Source: Pseudescherichia sp039594205 (lineage in GTDB: Bacteria > Pseudomonadota > Gammaproteobacteria > Enterobacterales > Enterobacteriaceae). From it: a DNA stretch of 55,145 nucleotides. The stretch covers positions 1 to 55,145 of the forward strand of contig JBCNNW010000018.1 of assembly GCA_039594205.1 (NCBI GenBank). Reading direction: 5' to 3'. Of the stretch, positions 8,095 to 17,035 are shown piece by piece; position 1 is the first letter of the stretch, and every line of letters begins with the position of its first letter. The notes beneath the pieces are model-generated. The model had not been told where the DNA came from, ran no database searches, and saw only the letters and a list, made by a program, of their open reading frames with translations. Position numbers and translations under genes: made by a program.

Positions 8095-8353
8095 ATCAAC
8101 CTCATCGCAATTATATAGTAACTACATCGTAGATTTTACGCAGTGAAAATACAATCTGTCGAACTCTCATTTTAATCTGTTGCTAATCTCTTCTGCACGC
8201 GCCATAAAAATAGATGGCTTAACATAGCTAACTATTTTTAATATTTAGTTGCATAAAACTACACTATCTTTATCTTTCCCGGTTGCGGCTGAGGGCATGT
8301 TTCTACACCATCTATAAATAATACTATTGCGTCACTTTATATTGAGGTGATGA
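8095..8353. promoter_or_regulatory. Divergent mazE / cas3 promoter region
   Basis: An AT-rich 259-bp gap containing no open reading frame. It must carry the mazE promoter on the minus strand and the promoter of the cas operon on the plus strand. A TTGAGGTGATG stretch immediately before cas3 provides a GAGGTG ribosome-binding site. In E. coli, AT-rich cas promoters are silenced by H-NS and relieved by LeuO. The composition here would allow that, but no specific site was identified. Confidence 0.5.
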
Positions 8354-11053
8354 ATGAATTTTGACGCAAGCTATCTTGGTTATTGGGGCAAGTCCAAAAA
8401 AACAATAACTACAGGCGATAATTATCATCTGCTGGTTTATCACTGCCTGGATGTTGCCGCATGTGGATACGTAATGGCAAGTGAAAACCGGTTTGGAATA
8501 CATAATGTGCTTGCAGAATTGGGACTCGCCTCGGACTTTGGGTATCGCTGGATAAGCTATCTTTTCGCCAGCCATGACTTAGGTAAATTTGCTAATGGTT
8601 TTCAGCGGTTAGCTGTTCATCCGGATTCTCCGCTGGTTAAGCCTGCAGCGGGTATTAATACACCCGCCCGTCATGATACGCTGGGCTTCTGGCTATGGGA
8701 TAAGCTAGCAACCGACTGGCTCGAAGAGATTCATGGCATTTTCCCTGAAATACCTTCTTACCAGCGTGAACAGTTTATTTATGCCTTGGATATCTGGATA
8801 GCAATAAGTACCGGTCATCACGGTATTCCGCCAGATAAACCGGACAATCGCTGCGTCACAGCTTTTACGAGGCAGGATATTCATGCGGCTAGTGAATATT
8901 TCACTGCGCTACGCGATCTCTTCACCATTAATAATTTCCCTGATGAATGGAAAACAAAATCGTGGCGCAAAAAGCTAAAACAGCATAGTTGGTTTTTAGC
9001 GGGAATGATGACCCTGGCTGACTGGCTGGGATCGGATGAAAATAACTTCTCTTTTAATAGCCAACCCATGCCGCTTGCAGAGTATTGGCATATTGCCTGT
9101 GAGAAAGCGAACAAAGCGCTGTCCACTCTCCCACATGCCTCAATTACCAGCCGCTACGATGGGCATAAGGCGCTGTTCCCCTTTATCGATTCGCTGACGC
9201 CGCTCCAACAGCGTGCGGTTAATCTTGATATTTCACCCACAGGTCCTCAGCTCATTGTGCTGGAGGACGTTACAGGCGCGGGCAAAACAGAAGCAGCGAT
9301 GATACTTGCTCATCGTCTGATGTCAGCCGGTAAGGGAAAGGGACTGTACGTTGGATTGCCAACGATGGCGACCTCAAACGCCATGTATCAGCGGCTGGGA
9401 AAAGCGTACCGCAAACTGTTCTCTGATGCAGCACGACCTTCGCTGGTGCTGGCGCACGGTGCCCGGCATATGTCGACTGCGTTTCGCCAGTCGGTCTGGC
9501 AGACAGATGAAAGCCAGGACGCCTATTACGCCCAAAATGATGCCAGCGCCGTCGCGGAGTGTAATACATGGTTTGCTGACTCACGTAAAAAGGCGCTGCT
9601 GGCTGAGGTAGGCGTAGGCACGCTGGACCAGGTATTAATGGCGGTCATGCCCTTTCGTCACCAGTCGCTGCGCCTGCTCGGATTGCATGACAAAGTGCTT
9701 ATCCTTGATGAGGTGCACGCCTACGATGGCTACATGGTTAAGCTGCTGGAAGGGCTGCTGTGGTTTCATGCGGCCCAAGGCGGAAGCGCTATTGTTTTAA
9801 CCGCTACGCTTCCGGCAACACTCCGGGAGAAGCTGCTGGTGGCCTTTGCGGAAGGGGCTGGTTTTGCTGTGGCTAACCCCAGTCTTAATGCGGGCTATCC
9901 CTGGTTAAGCCATCTATCCTCAACGGGATTGCAGGAGCACCCATTGCAGACGCGGCAGGAGGTTAAGCGCTGCGTTGCTGTTAACTGGTTAAGCGATATT
10001 GAGCACGCCCTGGAGATTATCTACCGCGTAGTTGAAGCAGGGCAGTGCATCTGCTGGGTGCGAAATACCGTTGATGATGCGCTCATGGTTTTCCTGCGTC
10101 TGTTGAACGATGGAAAGATAGCCCAGCAGGATCTCCTGCTATTTCATAGCCGCTTTGCCTATGCCGATCGTATGACGATTGAAGAGAACACGCTGGCCTG
10201 GTTTGGCAAAGATGCCTCGCCGGAGCAGCGTCGCGGCAAGGTGCTGATCGCAACCCAGGTCGTGGAGCAGAGCCTCGATCTCGATTTCGACTGGATGATC
10301 TCCGACCTGGCGCCTGTCGATCTCCTGATCCAGCGTGCAGGAAGGTTGCAGCGCCACATTCGCGATGCGCAGGGCGCCTGTAAATCGAGCCTGCCCGATG
10401 AACGTCGCTCCCCGGTACTGCATATTTTGGCTCCTGAATGGCAGGAGGAGGCACAGGATGGCTGGCTGGGAGAAACCCTGCGCGGTACAGGATATGTCTA
10501 TACCGATCACGCTTGCTTGTGGCGAACGCAGAAACTGCTGCACCAGTACGGTGAAATCAAAATGCCAGAGATGGCGCGAACGTTAATTGATGGCGTATAT
10601 GAAGCCAAAATTCCCGCGCCACCAGGCCTGCAACGCATTGAGGGTAACGTCTTTGGCGCACTGCTCAGCCAGCGCGCGGCCGCCAAACAAAATCTGCTGC
10701 AACGTGATAAAGGCTATCACCGCGATGCCAGCGATTTTCTTTGGGACGAGGGACGTGAATTTTCTACTCGCCTGGGCGAGGCCAGTGTAGATGTCTATCT
10801 CGCCTGGCTGGACAGCGATCGGCAGCTTCAGCCAGCAATGAATGAAGGCGAGTTTCGCTGGGAGATGAGTCGCGTACAGGTGCGAGCCAGCTGGTGGAAG
10901 CAAAACATATCCCGTCTTTCCTTGCCGGATGATGACCAACTGGAAGCATTCCGTAAGCGGCAGCATCGACCCGCTGCGCAGGTATTACTGGTCTCTGAGC
11001 AGGGGGAAGCAGCGTATTACAGCAAGCGGTTTGGGTTAACTACAGAATCTTAA
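8354..11053 (+). CDS. cas3: Cas3 helicase-nuclease, type I-E
   Basis: An 899-residue protein with an N-terminal HD nuclease and a C-terminal superfamily 2 helicase. It degrades DNA recognised by Cascade. The HD pair is in SHDLGKF (His74-Asp75), followed by TGHHGIPP and LADWLGSD metal-site motifs. The helicase has Walker A VTGAGKTEAA near residue 305, DEVHAYD near 451, LTATLP and the QRAGRLQRH motif VI. Only 18 bp separate it from cse1, so it appears to be the first gene of a single cas operon. E. coli K-12 differs in having a long intergenic region there. Confidence 0.97.
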   Translation: MNFDASYLGYWGKSKKTITTGDNYHLLVYHCLDVAACGYVMASENRFGIHNVLAELGLASDFGYRWISYLFASHDLGKFANGFQRLAVHPDSPLVKPAAGINTPARHDTLGFWLWDKLATDWLEEIHGIFPEIPSYQREQFIYALDIWIAISTGHHGIPPDKPDNRCVTAFTRQDIHAASEYFTALRDLFTINNFPDEWKTKSWRKKLKQHSWFLAGMMTLADWLGSDENNFSFNSQPMPLAEYWHIACEKANKALSTLPHASITSRYDGHKALFPFIDSLTPLQQRAVNLDISPTGPQLIVLEDVTGAGKTEAAMILAHRLMSAGKGKGLYVGLPTMATSNAMYQRLGKAYRKLFSDAARPSLVLAHGARHMSTAFRQSVWQTDESQDAYYAQNDASAVAECNTWFADSRKKALLAEVGVGTLDQVLMAVMPFRHQSLRLLGLHDKVLILDEVHAYDGYMVKLLEGLLWFHAAQGGSAIVLTATLPATLREKLLVAFAEGAGFAVANPSLNAGYPWLSHLSSTGLQEHPLQTRQEVKRCVAVNWLSDIEHALEIIYRVVEAGQCICWVRNTVDDALMVFLRLLNDGKIAQQDLLLFHSRFAYADRMTIEENTLAWFGKDASPEQRRGKVLIATQVVEQSLDLDFDWMISDLAPVDLLIQRAGRLQRHIRDAQGACKSSLPDERRSPVLHILAPEWQEEAQDGWLGETLRGTGYVYTDHACLWRTQKLLHQYGEIKMPEMARTLIDGVYEAKIPAPPGLQRIEGNVFGALLSQRAAAKQNLLQRDKGYHRDASDFLWDEGREFSTRLGEASVDVYLAWLDSDRQLQPAMNEGEFRWEMSRVQVRASWWKQNISRLSLPDDDQLEAFRKRQHRPAAQVLLVSEQGEAAYYSKRFGLTTES

Positions 11054-11071
11054 CTTCGCAGGAGCATACTA

Positions 11072-12631
11072 ATGGATCTAACAACGGAGGGATGGTTGCC
11101 TGTTGTTATGCAAGATAATGCCAGGCTAAAAATCCCCCTCACCAATATTTTCGATGACGATATCTTTGACGTCAGCTATCCCCGTGCGGATTTCCAGGGA
11201 GCGGCGTGGCAGATGCTGATTGGCCTGCTGCAAACTACCGTTGCTCCCGAAGATGAGGAGGAGTGGCGGGAGGTATGGAACAGTGGTATCGATAATCAAA
11301 CGTGGCAAAACGCACTCTCGACCGTAGCGCCTGCAATGCAGTTCGGTGCAGAAAAGCCGGCCTTTCTGCAAAGTCTTGAGCCGCTTGAGAGCGAAAACAG
11401 CTCTATTGCTGGCCTGTTAATTGATGCCCCCGGCGGCAATACGCTGAAGCTCAACAAAGACCATTTCGTAAAACGCCACGTTGGACAACAGATCTGCCCT
11501 CATTGTGCAGTAATGGCCCTTTTTGCGGTGCAAACCAATTCGCCTGCAGGTGGGGCAGGGTATCGCGTGGGTCTACGCGGCGGTGGCCCCTTAACCACGC
11601 TGGTGGTGCCACAGCAGGAGCGTGATTTCCCGTTGTGGAAAAAACTTTGGCTCAACGTAATCCCGGAAGAGCAGCGTCCGGCCTCTTCGCAATTCGCCGC
11701 TATTTTCCCCTGGCTTGCCCCAACGAAGACCAGTGAGAAGGCCGGAAATATCGTAACGCCAGACAATGCGCATGTGTTGCAGGCTTACTGGGGAATGCCA
11801 CGACGGATCGAACTGGATTTCGAGAAAACGGTAGAAGGAAGCTGCGATCTCTGTGGAGAGCATCATCCGGCGTTGCTACGGGAGATGCGTACTAAAAACT
11901 ATGGCGTGCAGTACGACGGCTGGCAGTATCCGCTCTCTCCCTACCGACAGGCGCTAAAGGATCAGGCAGCTCCGTGGCTGGCGCTAAAAGGGCAGCCCGG
12001 TGGGCTGAGCTATAAAGACTGGTTGGGTCTGACGCTTAATAGTGAAGACAAATTTAACCGTACACAGCCTGCTCGGGTAGTGCAAAAGCTTCCGAGGCGG
12101 CTACCCGCGACGGGCCTGTGGTGCTTCGCCTGGGATATGGATAACGCCAAAGCCCGTTGCTGGTATCAGCATCGTATTCCCTTAATGAACACCCCTGATG
12201 CAAAACTGCTTAGCAGCGTCATGCAGCAAACGCTACAGCTTGCCACCGACTCGCTTCGTCTCCTTAAGCAGTGGCTGAAGGCGGCATGGTTTTCGACACC
12301 CAGTGAAGCCAAAGTTGATTTTAGCCAGCTTGATACCGCTTTCTGGCAAGAGACTGAGCCTGCATTTCGTCAGCTACTGGAAGCGCTGAGCAGCGATCCT
12401 GCCCGGGAAAATTCACTCACCCGCGAAATATTAAGAGAGTGGGAAAAGCGTCTACATCACGAGGTGATGAATTTTTTCGATCGCGATGTATTCACCGATC
12501 CAGACTGCGATGATGGCACGCTGCTGCGCCAGCTGACTGCCAGAAGCAAGCTGGATCGGGATTACGACAAGCTAAAAACACGCACGCAATTCTTGGATCT
12601 CGCTAAAGAGGCGGAGGAGCAAAATGCTTAG
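11072..12631 (+). CDS. cse1: Cascade large subunit Cse1 (Cas8e, CasA)
   Basis: A 519-residue large subunit that recognises the PAM and recruits Cas3. Two zinc-binding Cys pairs are visible: CPHC at residues 142-145 and CDLC at 258-261. The glycine loop GLRGGGPLTTLV near residue 168 corresponds to the PAM-contacting loop of the E. coli protein. The four-helix bundle C-terminus is present. A ribosome-binding site GCAGGAG precedes the ATG. It overlaps cse2 by eight bases. Confidence 0.95.
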   Translation: MDLTTEGWLPVVMQDNARLKIPLTNIFDDDIFDVSYPRADFQGAAWQMLIGLLQTTVAPEDEEEWREVWNSGIDNQTWQNALSTVAPAMQFGAEKPAFLQSLEPLESENSSIAGLLIDAPGGNTLKLNKDHFVKRHVGQQICPHCAVMALFAVQTNSPAGGAGYRVGLRGGGPLTTLVVPQQERDFPLWKKLWLNVIPEEQRPASSQFAAIFPWLAPTKTSEKAGNIVTPDNAHVLQAYWGMPRRIELDFEKTVEGSCDLCGEHHPALLREMRTKNYGVQYDGWQYPLSPYRQALKDQAAPWLALKGQPGGLSYKDWLGLTLNSEDKFNRTQPARVVQKLPRRLPATGLWCFAWDMDNAKARCWYQHRIPLMNTPDAKLLSSVMQQTLQLATDSLRLLKQWLKAAWFSTPSEAKVDFSQLDTAFWQETEPAFRQLLEALSSDPARENSLTREILREWEKRLHHEVMNFFDRDVFTDPDCDDGTLLRQLTARSKLDRDYDKLKTRTQFLDLAKEAEEQNA

Positions 12632-13214
12632 CAGCAACACAGCACAGGTGTGCATATTTACCGAGCCTGCAGCGCAAAAGGTGCTCACGGAGTGGTTTGA
12701 TATTTTATCGGATCGCTACGGTAAGCAGGATGATAAACGGATCAACGGTCGCGCATGGCGAGCGGAGCTACGCCGGATGGAGCCGCCCTACGGTGTCATG
12801 ATGTGCGAAGGGTATGCCGATCTACGACGCAAGCTCCAGCTGCAAATGTCGCTCCAGCCCGTTGACCAGATGGCGCTGGCGATATTTGTTTCGGTCGCAG
12901 TGTACGTAAAAAATCATAATGCTTACCCCAGCTTTGCCGCCCAGCTCGGGCAGAAAACTAACGACCGACCCTGTCTTTCACGTCTGCGTTTTGAACGTCT
13001 GCAGCAGGCTACCGATCCTGAGAGCTTTTGCCAGCAGTTGACACGTGCCGTCCGGCTTCGGGGCGATGACGGGGTCAATATCGTCTCGCTGGCAGATGGC
13101 ATATTTCTATGGATGCGTGAATGGCAGGCCCGCGAAGAGCACCAGCCAGAATCGATCGATCCCTTCTCCCGTAACCGTATTCGCTGGGCGAATGAGTATC
13201 TCTCAGCCCGCTAG
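12624..13214 (+). CDS. cse2: Cascade small subunit Cse2 (CasB)
   Basis: A 196-residue, mostly helical small subunit present in two copies in Cascade, where it stabilises the R-loop. The family region is recognisable from GRAWRAELRRMEPP (residues about 42-55) and the C-terminal LSRLRFERLQQATD segment, both rich in basic residues. Its start lies inside the end of cse1, and cas7 begins 22 bp after its stop, consistent with one operon. Confidence 0.93.
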   Translation: MLSSNTAQVCIFTEPAAQKVLTEWFDILSDRYGKQDDKRINGRAWRAELRRMEPPYGVMMCEGYADLRRKLQLQMSLQPVDQMALAIFVSVAVYVKNHNAYPSFAAQLGQKTNDRPCLSRLRFERLQQATDPESFCQQLTRAVRLRGDDGVNIVSLADGIFLWMREWQAREEHQPESIDPFSRNRIRWANEYLSAR

Positions 13215-13236
13215 TTATTTTTGATAAGGACTTATA

Positions 13237-14295
13237 ATGACTACGTTTATTCAGCTTCACTTTCTTACTGCTTATGCACCCTCTAACCTCAACCGGGATG
13301 ACTCCGGTCGACCAAAAACGGCCAAAATGGGCGGTGTGGAACGTCTTCGCGTCTCTTCTCAGAGTCTGAAACGTGCCTGGCGAGTATCAGAAACCTTTGA
13401 GTCGGCAATGGACGGGCATATCGGCGAGCGCACGCGACTTTTGGGCGTTAAGTATGTCCATCAGCCAATGACTGCCGCAGGCGTGAGTGAAAAAATAGCA
13501 AAAGCTGCAGCGGAAAAAATTGCCGGTCAGTTTGGAAAAGTAAAAAATGATAAAGGTGCTGCACCCGTTAAGAACCTGGAAATTGAGCAGCTGGTACACG
13601 TCAGCACGCATGAGATTGCCCTCATCAAACAGCTGGTGGACACGCTGATTAGCGAAAACCGTGAACCTGTAGACGAGGAGCTAAAGCTGCTGCGCAAAGA
13701 GCAGCATAGCGTTGATATGGCGCTGTTTGGGCGTATGTTAGCTTCCTCTCCTGCTTTTAATGTTGAGGCCGCTTGCCAGGTTGCTCATGCATTAGGCGTT
13801 AGCGCCGTGACCATTGAAGATGATTTCTTTACGGCGGTGGACGATCTCAATACGGGTGAAGAGGATAAAGGTTCGGCTCATATGGGCGAACAGGGTTTTG
13901 CTTCCGCACTCTTCTATAGCTACATCTGTATTAGTCGCGATCTGCTGGTTAAAAACCTTGATGGTGATGAGGATCTGGCCCGGCGCGCCATCGCGGCGCT
14001 GACTGAAACCGCGCTGACCGTATCGCCTGGCGGAAAACAGAACAGTTTCGCCTCACGCGCTTATGCCTCCTATGCACTGGCAGAAATGGGCACTAAGCAA
14101 CCTCGCTCGCTGGCGGTAGCATTTTTCCAGCCCGTGCGGGGCGAAAACCTCCTGCCAACGGCGATTGAACGCCTGAAGCATCAGCGCGACAACTTTGATC
14201 GCGTCTATGGTCAGTGTGTGGATCGCCACTATGAGCTGAACGCCGATAAAGGTGAGGGATCGTTATCCGCGCTGCTGGAGTTTGTGAGCCAATAA
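13237..14295 (+). CDS. cas7: Cascade backbone subunit Cas7e (CasC)
   Basis: A 352-residue RAMP-fold protein that forms the six-copy backbone along the crRNA. Typical family blocks are FLTAYAPSNLNRDDSGRPKT at the N-terminus, RVSSQSLKRAWR near residue 39 and the C-terminal PRSLAVAFFQPVRGE. The TALTVSPGGKQNSFASRAY block near residue 255 is also typical. It lies in the centre of the cas operon with an AAGGA-like ribosome-binding site. Confidence 0.96.
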   Translation: MTTFIQLHFLTAYAPSNLNRDDSGRPKTAKMGGVERLRVSSQSLKRAWRVSETFESAMDGHIGERTRLLGVKYVHQPMTAAGVSEKIAKAAAEKIAGQFGKVKNDKGAAPVKNLEIEQLVHVSTHEIALIKQLVDTLISENREPVDEELKLLRKEQHSVDMALFGRMLASSPAFNVEAACQVAHALGVSAVTIEDDFFTAVDDLNTGEEDKGSAHMGEQGFASALFYSYICISRDLLVKNLDGDEDLARRAIAALTETALTVSPGGKQNSFASRAYASYALAEMGTKQPRSLAVAFFQPVRGENLLPTAIERLKHQRDNFDRVYGQCVDRHYELNADKGEGSLSALLEFVSQ

Positions 14296-14304
14296 GGATA
14301 GAGA

Positions 14305-15030
14305 ATGAAGCAATATCTGGTTTTTCAGCTCTATGCGCCGTTGGCCGCCTGGGGTGAAGAGGCCGTAGGGGAAATGCGACATACTGCACACGTTCCAACG
14401 CGATCGGCCATTCTGGGCCTGCTTGCAGCGGCTCAGGGCATTTGCCGCGAAGAAGAAGAGGCGCTGAATAAGTTTAACCAACACTATCATTTGGCGATAC
14501 GACCGCTCTCCTCATGTGAGCGCTGGCTGCGGGATTATCACACCGTTAGTATGCCGCGCGAGAATAAGAAGTATCACTACTATACCCGGCGGGATGAGCT
14601 GCGGCTGGCTCCTGATGATATAGGTACCATCGTTACACAGCGAGAGTATCGCTGTGATGGTTACTGGCACGTTGCGGTCAGTGCAACAGAAGGAGCACCG
14701 GTGCCACTGGAGATACTTCGCGATTCGCTTATCAAGCCACATTTTCCGCTCTATCTGGGGCGCAAATCTTGCCCACTGGCCCTGCCGCTCGCCCCCCGGC
14801 TGCTGGAAGGAACGCTCAAGCAGATTTTTAACCAGGCCGCTGAGCAACTCACCGCGTCAGAATTGATGATGATTGCCCAGGGGGGAGAGACATGCTACTG
14901 GGACGATCCTGACGAAAGCAGTCTGGTATGGCAAACGCAGCAGCACTGCAATAATCAGCCTGTCAGCCGCCGACGCTGGCAGTTTGGTCGCTATATTCGC
15001 TATAGCGGGTCGCTCAGGGAGGGAGAATAA
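14305..15030 (+). CDS. cas5: Cascade subunit Cas5e (CasD)
   Basis: A 241-residue RAMP protein that holds the 5' handle of the crRNA. The N-terminus MKQYLVFQLYAPLAAWG and the HVPTRSAILGLLAAAQGI block are diagnostic of Cas5e. The TQREYRCDGYWHVAV strand also fits. It ends at the first base of cas6e (TAATG overlap), so the two genes are coupled. Confidence 0.95.
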   Translation: MKQYLVFQLYAPLAAWGEEAVGEMRHTAHVPTRSAILGLLAAAQGICREEEEALNKFNQHYHLAIRPLSSCERWLRDYHTVSMPRENKKYHYYTRRDELRLAPDDIGTIVTQREYRCDGYWHVAVSATEGAPVPLEILRDSLIKPHFPLYLGRKSCPLALPLAPRLLEGTLKQIFNQAAEQLTASELMMIAQGGETCYWDDPDESSLVWQTQQHCNNQPVSRRRWQFGRYIRYSGSLREGE

Positions 15031-15737
15031 TGTACCTGTCGCGCATACAGCTTCACCTCGATCGCCTGCAACCGGGCATGTTGCAAAAATGGACGCATGC
15101 CGCACCTTATGCCAGTCACCAATGGCTATGGCAGCTTTTTCCAGATTGTGACGAACGCCACTTTCTGTTTCGTCAGGAGCCGCAGGCGCGCTTTTTTATG
15201 CTTTCACAGACAGCGCCTGTTCAACAGCACGACCTGTTTACAATTGAGACCAAACCTTTTACCCCGGCATTGAACGAGGGGCAGCAGCTTGATTTCCAGC
15301 TGCGCGCAAACCCGGTTGTCTGTCGTGATAAAAAACGTTCGGATGTATTAATGAACGCCAAGTTCCAGGCTAAAGCAGAGAATATTGCCAGTGAAAAGTG
15401 GTGGGGATTACAGGTCGATGCGGCGCAGTCCTGGCTAGAAAAGCAGGGCGAGCAGCATGGTTTTCGTCTGGTTGCGCCTGCGGTCGATGATTTTGCCGTA
15501 TGGGCCGATGCCGATGGCGCAGATGAGCCAGCGTCGGCAAGAGTAAGCGTGCTGGCCTATCAGCAGCATCGTTTCCAGCGCAGGCAGGGTGAAAGCCCCA
15601 TCGTCTACAGCAGCGTTGACTATGCCGGAGCGCTGGTGATCACCGATCCCAACCGTTTTTCCCAGGCACTCTTTAATGGTATCGGCAAAAGTAAATCCCT
15701 GGGATGCGGCATGCTGATGGTTAAAAGGCGGCGTTAA
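15030..15737 (+). CDS. cas6e: crRNA-processing endonuclease Cas6e (CasE)
   Basis: A 235-residue RAMP nuclease that cuts pre-crRNA at the base of the repeat hairpin. The likely catalytic histidine is His30 in YASHQWLWQLFP, matching His20 of E. coli CasE. The C-terminal glycine-rich loop reads GIGKSKSLGCGML. The protein is longer than K-12 CasE and resembles the O157-type variant. It must recognise repeats whose stems differ between the two arrays if both are to be processed. It overlaps cas5 and cas1 by one base each. Confidence 0.95.
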   Translation: MYLSRIQLHLDRLQPGMLQKWTHAAPYASHQWLWQLFPDCDERHFLFRQEPQARFFMLSQTAPVQQHDLFTIETKPFTPALNEGQQLDFQLRANPVVCRDKKRSDVLMNAKFQAKAENIASEKWWGLQVDAAQSWLEKQGEQHGFRLVAPAVDDFAVWADADGADEPASARVSVLAYQQHRFQRRQGESPIVYSSVDYAGALVITDPNRFSQALFNGIGKSKSLGCGMLMVKRRR

Positions 15738-16654
15738 TGAGCTGGATACCTCTGAACCCCATCCCACTTAAAGATCGCGTCTCAATGATTTTTTTGCAAT
15801 ACGGTCAGATTGATGTGATTGACGGTGCGTTTGTGCTCATCGATAAAACCGGCGTGCGGACGCATATCCCGGTCGGATCCGTGGCCTGCATTATGCTTGA
15901 GCCTGGTACCCGGGTCTCTCATGCTGCGGTACGACTGGCGGCTACGGTAGGTACGCTGCTGGTTTGGGTGGGGGAGGCGGGTGTCCGGCTATACGCGACA
16001 GGGCAGCCGGGCGGTGCGCGTTCCGATCATCTGTTATACCAGGCGAAGCTGGCGCTTGATGAGAATCTGCGGCTAAAGGTGGTACGCAAAATGTTCGAGT
16101 TACGTTTTGGCGAACCACCTCCGGCACGGCGTTCAGTTGAACAGTTACGCGGCATTGAAGGAAGTCGGGTACGCGCAACATACACCCTATTAGCCAAGCA
16201 GTATGGCGTTAAGTGGCATGGGCGCCGGTACGATCCTAAGGATTGGGAAAAGGGTGATGTAGTTAATCAGTGCATTAGTGCTGCAACGGCATGTCTTTAT
16301 GGTGTTACCGAGGCCGCAGTGCTGGCGGCAGGCTATGCGCCAGCCATTGGTTTTGTCCATACCGGTAAGCCGCTCTCTTTTGTTTATGATATTGCCGATA
16401 TCATTAAATTTGATACCGTCGTGCCGAAAGCATTCGAGATCGCACGGGGCAATCCTGCCGAGCCAGATCGTGAAGTAAGGCTGGCGTGTCGTGATATTTT
16501 CCGCAGTAGTAAAACCCTCGCAAAACTGATCCCGCTAATTGAAGACGTGCTGGCCGCTGGTGAGATCTCCCCACCGCTGCCGCCCGCTGATGCGCAACCC
16601 ATTGCTATTCCTCTTCCTGCCAGCCTCGGCGACGCTGGGCACAGGAGCACATAA
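15737..16654 (+). CDS. cas1: CRISPR integrase Cas1, type I-E
   Basis: A 305-residue Cas1 that, with Cas2, inserts new spacers at the leader end of an array. The metal ligands are visible: Glu in RGIEGSRVRA near residue 141, His in FVHTGKPLSFVYD near 207 and Asp in DIADIIKFD near 220. The N-terminus PLNPIPLKDRVSMIFLQYG is typical of the I-E branch. The proline-rich C-terminal tail is also normal for this branch. Confidence 0.97.
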   Translation: MSWIPLNPIPLKDRVSMIFLQYGQIDVIDGAFVLIDKTGVRTHIPVGSVACIMLEPGTRVSHAAVRLAATVGTLLVWVGEAGVRLYATGQPGGARSDHLLYQAKLALDENLRLKVVRKMFELRFGEPPPARRSVEQLRGIEGSRVRATYTLLAKQYGVKWHGRRYDPKDWEKGDVVNQCISAATACLYGVTEAAVLAAGYAPAIGFVHTGKPLSFVYDIADIIKFDTVVPKAFEIARGNPAEPDREVRLACRDIFRSSKTLAKLIPLIEDVLAAGEISPPLPPADAQPIAIPLPASLGDAGHRST

Positions 16655-16657
16655 AGC

Positions 16658-16951
16658 ATGAGTATGCTGGTGGTTGTGACTGAAAACGTGCCTCCTCGCC
16701 TACGGGGGAGGCTGGCGGTCTGGCTGCTTGAGGTTCGCGCCGGTGTGTACATTGGGGATGTCTCGAAGCGGGTACGTGAAATGATATGGCAGCAGATTAC
16801 CGTTTTGGCAGAGCAGGGCAACGTAGTGATGGCTTGGGCGACCAATACCGAGTCAGGATTTGAGTTTCAAACATGGGGTGAAAACCGAAGGATACCGGTG
16901 GATCTCGATGGACTACGTCTGGTCTCTTTCCTCCCGCAAGAAAATCAATAA
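16658..16951 (+). CDS. cas2: Cas2, type I-E (CasF)
   Basis: A 97-residue Cas2 that forms the central dimer of the spacer-integration complex. The family features MLVVVTENVPPRLRGRLAVW, EVRAGVYIGDVSKRVRE and the C-terminal WGENRRIPVDLDGL tail that contacts Cas1 are all present. It is the last gene of the cas operon. The leader of array 2 follows after its stop. Confidence 0.97.
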   Translation: MSMLVVVTENVPPRLRGRLAVWLLEVRAGVYIGDVSKRVREMIWQQITVLAEQGNVVMAWATNTESGFEFQTWGENRRIPVDLDGLRLVSFLPQENQ

Positions 16952-17035
16952 GTTAGTGCTCTTTAAAAAAGTGAAAAAATCGGTAGGATTTTTGGTAGTG
17001 ATAAAATTATTTTAATTCAATGATGTATGTTTAGA
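16952..17035 (+). promoter_or_regulatory. Leader of CRISPR array 2
   Basis: An 84-bp AT-rich stretch between cas2 and the first repeat. It shares CTCTTTAAAAA and a terminal TTTAGAG with the leader of array 1, but the middle differs. It should hold the pre-crRNA promoter and the integration-host-factor site used in spacer acquisition. No exact IHF consensus was established by eye. Confidence 0.7.

Noticed and set aside
8095..8353. A third CRISPR array or a CreTA-like RNA toxin-antitoxin near cas3
   Set aside because: No repeat-like hairpin or degenerate repeat could be found in the gap.
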